From contig JAUCBJ010009062.1 in the NCBI GenBank assembly GCA_032718475.1, positions 1 through 64,000 of the forward strand: DNA of 64,000 nucleotides. Reading direction: 5' to 3'. The stretch is from Nemertoderma westbladi (lineage: Eukaryota; Xenacoelomorpha; Nemertodermatida; Nemertodermatidae). Position 1 is the first letter of the stretch; each line of letters starts with the position of its first letter. The notes below the pieces were generated by a model. The model did no database searches, was not told where the DNA came from, and saw only the letters and a list, made by a program, of their open reading frames with translations. Of the stretch, positions 54,501 to 64,000 are shown piece by piece. The position numbers and the translations under genes are program-made.

Positions 54501-57500
54501 GTAAGGATGCAGTTAGTAATCGCATAAGGTGCGTTTGTAAGGATGCAGTTCAGTGATAGTAATAGCATAAGGTGCGTTTGTAAGGATGCAGTTCAGTGAT
54601 AGTAATCGCATAAGGTGTGTTTGTAAGGATGCAGTTAGTAATCGCATAAGGTGCGTTTGTAAGGATGCAGTTCAGTGATAGTAATCGCATAAGGTGCGTT
54701 TGTAAGGATGCAGTTAGTAATCGCATAAGGTGCGTTTGTAAGGATGCAGTTCAGTGATAGTAATCGCATAAGGTGCGTTTGTAAGGATGCAGTTAGTAAT
54801 CGCATAAGGTGTGTTTGTAAGGATGCAGTTCAGTGATAGTAATCGCATAAGGTGCGTTTGTAAGGATGCAGTTAGTAATCGCATAAGGTGCGTTTGTAAG
54901 GATGCAGTTCAGTGATAGTAATCGCATAAGGTGTGTTTGTAAGGATGCAGTTAGTAATCGCATAAGGTGTGTTTGTAAGGATGCAGTTCAGTGATAGTAA
55001 TCGCATAAGGTGCGTTTGTAAGGATGCAGTTAGTAATCGCATAAGGTGTGTTTGTAAGGATGCAGTTAGTAATCGCATAAGGTGTGTTTGTAAGGATGCA
55101 GTTCAGTGATAGTAATAGCATAAGGTGCGTTTGTAAGGATGCAGTTCAGTGATAGTAATCGCATAAGGTGTGTTTGTAAGGATGCAGTTAGTAATCGCAT
55201 AAGGTGCGTTTGTAAGGATGCAGTTCAGTGATAGTAATCGCATAAGGTGCGTTTGTAAGGATGCAGTTAGTAATCGCATAAGGTGCGTTTGTAAGGATGC
55301 AGTTCAGTGATAGTAATCGCATAAGGTGCGTTTGTAAGGATGCAGTTAGTAATCGCATAAGGTGTGTTTGTAAGGATGCAGTTCAGTGATAGTAATCGCA
55401 TAAGGTGCGTTTGTAAGGATGCAGTTAGTAATCGCATAAGGTGCGTTTGTAAGGATGCAGTTCAGTGATAGTAATCGCATAAGGTGCGTTTGTAAGGATG
55501 CAGTTAGTAATCGCATAAGGTGCGTTTGTAAGGATGCAGTTCAGTGATAGTAATCGCATAAGGTGCGTTTGTAAGGATGCAGTTAGTAATCGCATAAGGT
55601 GTGTTTGTAAGGATGCAGTTAGTAATCGCATAAGGTGCGTTTGTAAGGATGCAGTTCAGTGATAGTAATCGCATAAGGTGCGTTTGTAAGGATGCAGTTA
55701 GTAATCGCATAAGGTGCGTTTGTAAGGATGCAGTTCAGTGATAGTAATCGCATAAGGTGTGTTTGTAAGGATGCAGTTAGTAATCGCATAAGGTGTGTTT
55801 GTAAGGATGAAGTTCAGTGATAGTAATCGCATAAGGTGGGTTTGTAAGGATGCAGTTCAGTGACTCCAGTAATCGCATAAGGTGTGTTTGTAAGGATGCA
55901 GTTCAGTGATAGTAATCGCATAAGGTGCGTTTGTAAGGATGCAGTTCAGTGATAGTAATCGCATAAGGTGTGTTTGTAAGGATGCAGTTAGTAATCGCAT
56001 AAGGTGTGTTTGTAAGGATGCAGTTCAGTGATAGTAATCGCATAAGGTGCGTTTGTAAGGATGCAGTTCAGTGATAGTAATCGCATAAGGTGTGTTTGTA
56101 AGGATGCAGTTAGTAATCGCATAAGGTGTGTTTGTAAGGATGCAGTTCAGTGATAGTAATCGCATAAGGTGCGTTTGTAAGGATGCAGTTCAGTGACTCA
56201 GTAATCGCATAAGGTGTGTTTGTAAGGATGCAGTTAGTAATCGCATAAGGTGTGTTTGTAAGGATGCAGTTAGTAATCGCATAAGGTGTGTTTGTAAGGA
56301 TGCAGTTAGTAATCGCATAAGGTGTGTTTGTAAGGATGCAGTTCAGTGATAGTAATCGCATAAGGTGTGTTTGTAAGGATGCAGTTCAGTGATAGTAATC
56401 GCATAAGGTGCGTTTGTAAGGATGCAGTTCAGTGACTCAGTAATCGCATAAGGTGTGTTTGTAAGGATGCAGTTAGTAATCGCATAAGGTGTGTTTGTAA
56501 GGATGCAGTTCAGTGATAGTAATCGCATAAGGTGCGTTTGTAAGGATGCAGTTCAGTGATAGTAATCGCATAAGGTGTGTTTGTAAGGATGCAGTTAGTA
56601 ATCGCATAAGGTGCGTTTGTAAGGATGCAGTTAGTAATCGCATAAGGTGCGTTTGTAAGGATGCAGTTAGTAATCGCATAAGGTGTGTTTGTAAGGATGC
56701 AGTTCAGTGATAGTAATCGCATAAGGTGTGTTTGTAAGGATGCAGTTCAGTGATAGTAATCGCATAAGGTGTGTTTGTAAGGATGCAGTTCAGTGATAGT
56801 AATCGCATAAGGTGTGTTTGTAAGGATGCAGTTCAGTGATAGTAATCGCATAAGGTGTGTTTGTAAGGATGCAGTTAGTAATCGCATAAGGTGCGTTTGT
56901 AAGGATGCAGTTAGTAATCGCATAAGGTGTGTTTGTAAGGATGCAGTTCAGTGATAGTAATCGCATAAGGTGTGTTTGTAAGGATGCAGTTAGTAATCGC
57001 ATAAGGTGCGTTTGTAAGGATGCAGTTCAGTGATAGTAATCGCATAAGGTGTGTTTGTAAGGATGCAGTTCAGTGATAGTAATCGCATAAGGTGTGTTTG
57101 TAAGGATGCAGTTAGTAATCGCATAAGGTGCGTTTGTAAGGATGCAGTTAGTAATCGCATAAGGTGTGTTTGTAAGGATGCAGTTCAGTGATAGTAATCG
57201 CATAAGGTGTGTTTGTAAGGATGCAGTTAGTAATCGCATAAGGTGTGTTTGTAAGGATGCAGTTCAGTGATAGTAATCGCATAAGGTGCGTTTGTAAGGA
57301 TGCAGTTCAGTGATAGTAATCGCATAAGGTGTGTTTGTAAGGATGCAGTTAGTAATCGCATAAGGTGTGTTTGTAAGGATGCAGTTCAGTGATAGTAATC
57401 GCATAAGGTGCGTTTGTAAGGATGCAGTTAGTAATCGCATAAGGTGTGTTTGTAAGGATGCAGTTCAGTGATAGTAATCGCATAAGGTGCGTTTGTAAGG

Positions 57501-60500
57501 ATGCAGTTAGTAATCGCATAAGGTGCGTTTGTAAGGATGCAGTTAGTAATCGCATAAGGTGTGTTTGTAAGGATGCAGTTCAGTGATAGTAATCGCATAA
57601 GGTGCGTTTGTAAGGATGCAGTTCAGTGATAGTAATCGCATAAGGTGCGTTTGTAAGGATGCAGTTAGTAATCGCATAAGGTGTGTTTGTAAGGATGCAG
57701 TTAGTAATCGCATAAGGTGTGTTTGTAAGGATGCAGTTCAGTGATAGTAATCGCATAAGGTGTGTTTGTAAGGATGCAGTTCAGTGATAGTAATCGCATA
57801 AGGTGCGTTTGTAAGGATGCAGTTCAGTGATAGTAATCGCATAAGGTGCGTTTGTAAGGATGCAGTTAGTAATCGCATAAGGTGTGTTTGTAAGGATGCA
57901 GTTCAGTGATAGTAATCGCATAAGGTGCGTTTGTAAGGATGCAGTTCAGTGATAGTAATCGCATAAGGTGTGTTTGTAAGGATGCAGTTAGTAATCGCAT
58001 AAGGTGCGTTTGTAAGGATGCAGTTAGTAATCGCATAAGGTGTGTTTGTAAGGATGCAGTTCAGTGATAGTAATCGCATAAGGTGTGTTTGTAAGGATGC
58101 AGTTCAGTGATAGTAATCGCATAAGGTGCGTTTGTAAGGATGCAGTTAGTAATCGCATAAGGTGTGTTTGTAAGGATGCAGTTAGTAATCGCATAAGGTG
58201 TGTTTGTAAGGATGCAGTTAGTAATCGCATAAGGTGTGTTTGTAAGGATGCAGTTCAGTGATAGTAATCGCATAAGGTGTGTTTGTAAGGATGCAGTTCA
58301 GTGACTCAGTAATCGCATAAGGTGTGTTTGTAAGGATGCAGTTCAGTGATAGTAATCGCATAAGGTGTGTTTGTAAGGATGCAGTTAGTAATCGCATAAG
58401 GTGCGTTTGTAAGGATGCAGTTCAGTGATAGTAATCGCATAAGGTGTGTTTGTAAGGATGCAGTTCAGTGATAGTAATCGCATAAGGTGTGTTTGTAAGG
58501 ATGCAGTTAGTAATCGCATAAGGTGTGTTTGTAAGGATGCAGTTCAGTGATAGTAATCGCATAAGGTGCGTTTGTAAGGATGCAGTTCAGTGATAGTAAT
58601 CGCATAAGGTGTGTTTGTAAGGATGCAGTTAGTAATCGCATAAGGTGTGTTTGTAAGGATGCAGTTAGTAATCGCATAAGGTGCGTTTGTAAGGATGCAG
58701 TTAGTAATCGCATAAGGTGTGTTTGTAAGGATGCAGTTAGTAATCGCATAAGGTGCGTTTGTAAGGATGCAGTTAGTAATCGCATAAGGTGTGTTTGTAA
58801 GGATGCAGTTAGTAATCGCATAAGGTGCGTTTGTAAGGATGCAGTTAGTAATCGCATAAGGTGTGTTTGTAAGGATGCAGTTCAGTGATAGTAATCGCAT
58901 AAGGTGCGTTTGTAAGGATGCAGTTCAGTGATAGTAATCGCATAAGGTGCGTTTGTAAGGATGCAGTTAGTAATCGCATAAGGTGTGTTTGTAAGGATGC
59001 AGTTAGTAATCGCATAAGGTGTGTTTGTAAGGATGCAGTTAGTAATCGCATAAGGTGTGTTTGTAAGGATGCAGTTAGTAATCGCATAAGGTGTGTTTGT
59101 AAGGATGCAGTTAGTAATCGCATAAGGTGTGTTTGTAAGGATGCAGTTAGTAATCGCATAAGGTGTGTTTGTAAGGATGCAGTTAGTAATCGCATAAGGT
59201 GTGTTTGTAAGGATGCAGTTAGTAATCGCATAAGGTGCGTTTGTAAGGATGCAGTTAGTAATCGCATAAGGTGTGTTTGTAAGGATGCAGTTAGTAATCG
59301 CATAAGGTGTGTTTGTAAGGATGCAGTTAGTAATCGCATAAGGTGTGTTTGTAAGGATGCAGTTAGTAATCGCATAAGGTGTGTTTGTAAGGATGCAGTT
59401 AGTAATCGCATAAGGTGTGTTTGTAAGGATGCAGTTAGTAATCGCATAAGGTGTGTTTGTAAGGATGCAGTTAGTAATCGCATAAGGTGTGTTTGTAAGG
59501 ATGCAGTTAGTAATCGCATAAGGTGCGTTTGTAAGGATGCAGTTAGTAATCGCATAAGGTGTGTTTGTAAGGATGCAGTTAGTAATCGCATAAGGTGCGT
59601 TTGTAAGGATGCAGTTAGTAATCGCATAAGGTGTGTTTGTAAGGATGCAGTTCAGTGATAGTAATCGCATAAGGTGCGTTTGTAAGGATGCAGTTCAGTG
59701 ATAGTAATCGCATAAGGTGCGTTTGTAAGGATGCAGTTAGTAATCGCATAAGGTGTGTTTGTAAGGATGCAGTTAGTAATCGCATAAGGTGTGTTTGTAA
59801 GGATGCAGTTAGTAATCGCATAAGGTGTGTTTGTAAGGATGCAGTTAGTAATCGCATAAGGTGCGTTTGTAAGGATGCAGTTAGTAATCGCATAAGGTGT
59901 GTTTGTAAGGATGCAGTTAGTAATCGCATAAGGTGTGTTTGTAAGGATGCAGTTAGTAATCGCATAAGGTGTGTTTGTAAGGATGCAGTTCAGTGATAGT
60001 AATCGCATAAGGTGCGTTTGTAAGGATGCAGTTCAGTGATAGTAATCGCATAAGGTGTGTTTGTAAGGATGCAGTTAGTAATCGCATAAGGTGTGTTTGT
60101 AAGGATGCAGTTAGTAATCGCATAAGGTGTGTTTGTAAGGATGCAGTTAGTAATCGCATAAGGTGTGTTTGTAAGGATGCAGTTAGTAATCGCATAAGGT
60201 GTGTTTGTAAGGATGCAGTTAGTAATCGCATAAGGTGTGTTTGTAAGGATGCAGTTAGTAATCGCATAAGGTGTGTTTGTAAGGATGCAGTTAGTAATCG
60301 CATAAGGTGCGTTTGTAAGGATGCAGTTAGTAATCGCATAAGGTGTGTTTGTAAGGATGCAGTTAGTAATCGCATAAGGTGCGTTTGTAAGGATGCAGTT
60401 AGTAATCGCATAAGGTGTGTTTGTAAGGATGCAGTTAGTAATCGCATAAGGTGTGTTTGTAAGGATGCAGTTAGCAATCGCATAAGGTGTGTTTGTAAGG

Positions 60501-61799
60501 ATGCAGTTCAGTGATAGTAATCGCATAAGGTGCGTTTGTAAGGATGCAGTTCAGTGACTCAGTAATCGCATAAGGTGTGTTTGTAAGGATGCAGTTCAGT
60601 GATAGTAATCGCATAAGGTGTGTTTGTAAGGATGCAGTTAGTAATCGCATAAGGTGCGTTTGTAAGGATGCAGTTCAGTGATAGTAATCGCATAAGGTGT
60701 GTTTGTAAGGATGCAGTTAGTAATCGCATAAGGTGTGTTTGTAAGGATGCAGTTCAGTGATAGTAATCGCATAAGGTGCGTTTGTAAGGATGCAGTTCAG
60801 TGATAGTAATCGCATAAGGTGCGTTTGTAAGGCTGCAGTTCAGTGACTCCAGTAATCGCATAAGGTGTGTTTGTAAGGATGCAGTTAGTAATCGCATAAG
60901 GTGTGTTTGTAAGGATGCAGTTAGTAATCGCATAAGGTGCGTTTGTAAGGATGCAGTTAGTAATCGCATAAGGTGTGTTTGTAAGGATGCAGTTCAGTGA
61001 TAGTAATCGCATAAGGTGCGTTTGTAAGGATGCAGTTCAGTGATAGTAATCGCATAAGGTGCGTTTGTAAGGATGCAGTTAGTAATCGCATAAGGTGTGT
61101 TTGTAAGGATGCAGTTAGTAATCGCATAAGGTGTGTTTGTAAGGATGCAGTTAGTAATCGCATAAGGTGTGTTTGTAAGGATGCAGTTATTAATCGCATA
61201 AGGTGTGTTTGTAAGGATGCAGTTCAGTGATAGTAATCGCATAAGGTGTGTTTGTAAGGATGCAGTTCAGTGATAGTAATCGCATAAGGTGTGTTTGTAA
61301 GGATGCAGTTCAGTGATAGTAATCGCATAAGGTGTGTTTGTAAGGATGCAGTTAGTAATCGCATAAGGTGTGTTTGTAAGGATGCAGTTAGTAATCGCAT
61401 AAGGTGTGTTTGTAAGGATGCAGTCAGTAATCGCATAAGGTGTGTTTGTAAGGATGCAGTTAGTAATCGCATAAGGTGTGTTTGTAAGGATGCAGTTCAG
61501 TGATAGTAATCGCATAAGGTGTGTTTGTAAGGATGCAGTTCAGTGATAGTAATCGCATAAGGTGTGTTTGTAAGGATGCAGTTAGTAATCGCATAAGGTG
61601 TGTTTGTAAGGATGCAGTTAGTAATCGCATAAGGTGTGTTTGTAAGGATGCAGTTAGTAATCGCATAAGGTGTGTTTGTAAGGATGCAGTTAGTAATCGC
61701 ATAAGGTGTGTTTGTAAGGATGCAGTTAGTAATCGCATAAGGTGTGTTTGTAAGGATGCAGTTAGTAATCGCATAAGGTGTGTTTGTAAGGATGCAGTT

Positions 61800-63210
61800 C
61801 AGTGATAGTAATCGCATAAGGTGTGTTTTTAAGGATGCAGTTAGTAATCGCATAAGGTGTGTTTGTAAGGATGCAGTTAGTAATCGCATAAGGTGTGTTT
61901 GTAAGGATGCAGTTAGTAATCGCATAAGGTGTGTTTGTAAGGATGCAGTTAGTAATCGCATAAGGTGTGTTTGTAAGGATGCAGTTAGTAATCGCATAAG
62001 GTGTGTTTGTAAGGATGCAGTTAGTAATCGCATAAGGTGTGTTTGTAAGGATGCAGTTAGTAATCGCATAAGGTGTGTTTGTAAGGATGCAGTTAGTAAT
62101 CGCATAAGGTGTGTTTGTAAGGATGCAGTTAGTAATCGCATAAGGTGTGTTTGTAAGGATGCAGTTAGTAATCGCATAAGGTGTGTTTGTAAGGATGCAG
62201 TTAGTAATCGCATAAGGTGTGTTTGTAAGGATGCAGTTCAGTGATAGTAATCGCATAAGGTGTGTTTTTAAGGATGCAGTTAGTAATCGCATAAGGTGTG
62301 TTTGTAAGGATGCAGTTAGTAATCGCATAAGGTGTGTTTGTAAGGATGCAGTTAGTAATCGCATAAGGTGTGTTTGTAAGGATGCAGCTAGTAATCGCAT
62401 AAGGTGTGTTTGTAAGGATGCAGCTAGTAATCGCATAAGGTGTGTTTGTAAGGATGCAGTTAGTAATCGCATAAGGTGTGTTTGTAAGGATGCAGTTAGT
62501 AATCGCATAAGGTGTGTTTGTAAGGATGCAGTTCAGTGATAGTAATCGCATAAGGTGTGTTTTTAAGGATGCAGTTAGTAATCGCATAAGGTGTGTTTGT
62601 AAGGATGCAGCTAGTAATCGCATAAGGTGTGTTTGTAAGGATGCAGTTAGTAATCGCATACGGTGTGTTTGTAAGGATGCAGTTAGTAATCGCATACGGT
62701 GTGTTTGTAAGGATGCAGTTAGTAATCGCATAAGGTGTGTTTGTAAGGATGCAGTTCAGTGATAGTAATCGCATAAGGTGTGTTTTTAAGGATGCAGTTA
62801 GTAATCGCATAAGGTGTGTTTGTAAGGATGCAGTTAGTAATCGCATAAGGTGTGTTTGTAAGGATGCAGTTAGTAATCGCATACGGTGTGTTTGTAAGGA
62901 TGCAGTTAGTAATCGCATAAGGTGTGTTTGTAAGGATGCAGCTAGTAATCGCATAAGGTGTGTTTGTAAGGATGCAGTTAGTAATCGCATACGGTGTGTT
63001 TGTAAGGATGCAGTTAGTAATCGCATAAGGTGTGTTTGTAAGGATGCAGTTCAGTGATAGTAATCGCATAAGGTGTGTTTTTAAGGATGCAGTTAGTAAT
63101 CGCATAAGGTGTGTTTGTAAGGATGCAGTTAGTAATCGCATAAGGTGTGTTTGTAAGGATGCAGTTCAGTGATAGTAATCGCATAAGGTGTGTTTTTAAG
63201 GATGCAGTTA
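61800..63210 (+). repeat. Sub-array marked by the GTGTTTTTAAGG variant
   Basis: The G-to-T variant GTGTTTTTAAGG occurs about six times (near 61826, 62269, 62560, 62782, 63077 and 63192), each time in the first unit after a 43-bp spacer, with runs of 36-bp units between. I saw it only here. It defines a second, separate higher-order family at the right end. Confidence 0.8.
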
Positions 63211-64000
63211 GTAATCGCATAAGGTGTGTTTGTAAGGATGCAGTTAGTAATCGCATAAGGTGTGTTTGTAAGGATGCAGTTAGTAATCGCATAAGGTGTG
63301 TTTGTAAGGATGCAGTTAGTAATCGCATAAGGTGTGTTTGTAAGGATGCAGTTAGTAATCGCATAAGGTGTGTTTGTAAGGATGCAGTTAGTAATCGCAT
63401 AAGGTGTGTTTGTAAGGATGCAGTTAGTAATCGCATAAGGTGTGTTTGCAAGGATGCAGTTAGTAATCGCATAAGGTGTGTTTGTAAGGATGCAGTTAGT
63501 AATCGCATAAGGTGTGTTTGTAAGGATGCAGTTCAGTGATAGTAATCGCATAAGGTGTGTTTGTAAGGATGCAGTTAGTAATCGCATAAGGTGTGTTTGT
63601 AAGGATGCAGTTAGTAATCGCATAAGGTGTGTTTGTAAGGATGCAGTTAGTAATCGCATAAGGTGTGTTTGTAAGGATGCAGTTAGTAATCGCATAAGGT
63701 GTGTTTGTAAGGATGCAGTTAGTAATCGCATAAGGTGTGTTTGTAAGGATGCAGTTAGTAATCGCATAAGGTGTGTTTGTAAGGATGCAGTTAGTAATCG
63801 CATAAGGTGTGTTTGTAAGGATGCAGTTCAGTGATAGTAATCGCATAAGGTGCGTTTGTAAGGATGCAGTTAGTAATCGCATAAGGTGTGTTTGTAAGGA
63901 TGCAGTTAGTAATCGCATAAGGTGTGTTTGTAAGGATGCAGTTAGTAATCGCATAAGGTGTGTTTGTAAGGATGCAGTTCAGTGATAGTAATCGCATAAG

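Larger units (their letters stand above)
38204..64000 (+). repeat. 36/43-bp satellite array (at least 25.8 kb)
   Basis: Basic unit of 36 bp with core ATAAGGTGTGTTTGTAAGGA, ending GCAGTTA before GTAATCGC. A 43-bp form inserts 7 bp (CAGTGAT, giving GCAGTTCAGTGATA), and rarer 45- and 46-bp forms carry CTCA or CTCCA. Common variants are GTGCG for GTGTG, CATACGG for CATAAGG, AATAGC for AATCGC and GGTTTG for GGTGTG. The 36-bp form has no stop in three frames (NRIRCVCKDAVS on plus; MRLLTASLQTHL and AITNCILTNTPY on minus), so long ORFs appear wherever 36-bp units run together and end at 43-bp units; these are not genes. The array is not closed at the window end. Estimated content is 650-700 units. 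Confidence 0.97.

Noticed and set aside
38200-64000. Many ORFs of 60-262 codons on both strands in the 36/43-bp array
   Set aside because: They are the same 12-residue repeats generated by a unit length divisible by three. They overlap each other on both strands, begin and end at unit-length changes, and show no domain.
38204-64000. CRISPR array
   Set aside because: Units are adjacent with no unique spacers; the 7-bp insertions are themselves repeated. Context is eukaryotic with no cas genes.
30055-64000. Centromere
   Set aside because: Large satellites are compatible with a centromere or heterochromatin, but sequence alone gives no support: no CENP-B-like box was recognised and genes lie immediately adjacent.

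Overview
The window is eukaryotic and almost certainly from an animal. It carries a Ty3/gypsy-type LTR retrotransposon, several non-LTR retrotransposon lineages (RTE-like, L2/CR1-like and a PHD-endonuclease-RT type), a tRNA-derived repeat, and intronless copies of two conserved eukaryotic genes (RPF2 and ECHDC1). The mix of elements and the AT-rich unique DNA suggest a marine invertebrate, perhaps a deuterostome, but nothing here fixes the taxon. There are no bacterial operons, Shine-Dalgarno-led genes or CRISPR arrays. About 60 percent of the window is tandem repeat.

Layout. (1) 45-9408: a 39-bp minisatellite of about 81 units, split by two insertions. One is a 5'-truncated RTE-like element (187-1112, 11-bp target duplication). 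The other is a complete LTR retrotransposon (1253-6525, 243-bp LTRs differing at one site, 5-bp target duplication). (2) 9409-15083: AT-rich spacer, a 22-bp minisatellite (about 40 units), a decayed RT fragment, a poly-C tract and a G-rich 36-bp minisatellite with strong G-quadruplex potential. (3) 15084-26268: a nested retrotransposon complex. An internally deleted RTE-like copy (itself carrying a small insert) abuts an RT fragment, A. A is interrupted by an L2-like element, B. B is interrupted by a 5.6-kb element, C, on the opposite strand with two intact ORFs. (4) 26269-30054: the only host-gene-like DNA, namely an RPF2 copy with one frameshift, a perfect hairpin, a tRNA-like repeat with inverted arms, and an intact single-exon ECHDC1. 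(5) 30055-37888: a nearly invariant 23-bp array with a 100-N gap. (6) 38204-64000: a 36/43-bp array with higher-order structure, running off the window end.

How the parts relate. The retroelements give a relative history: A, then B into A, then C into B; and the minisatellite before both elements inserted in it. The LTR element is recent by LTR identity, yet has substitutions at its protease and RT active sites, so it may have been copied in trans. The many long ORFs inside the 36- and 39-bp arrays follow from unit lengths divisible by three and are not annotated as genes. I found no convincing new enzymatic or defence system. The most unusual features are the nested insertion, the active-site-substituted but uninterrupted LTR element, and the two very large satellites with contrasting homogeneity.
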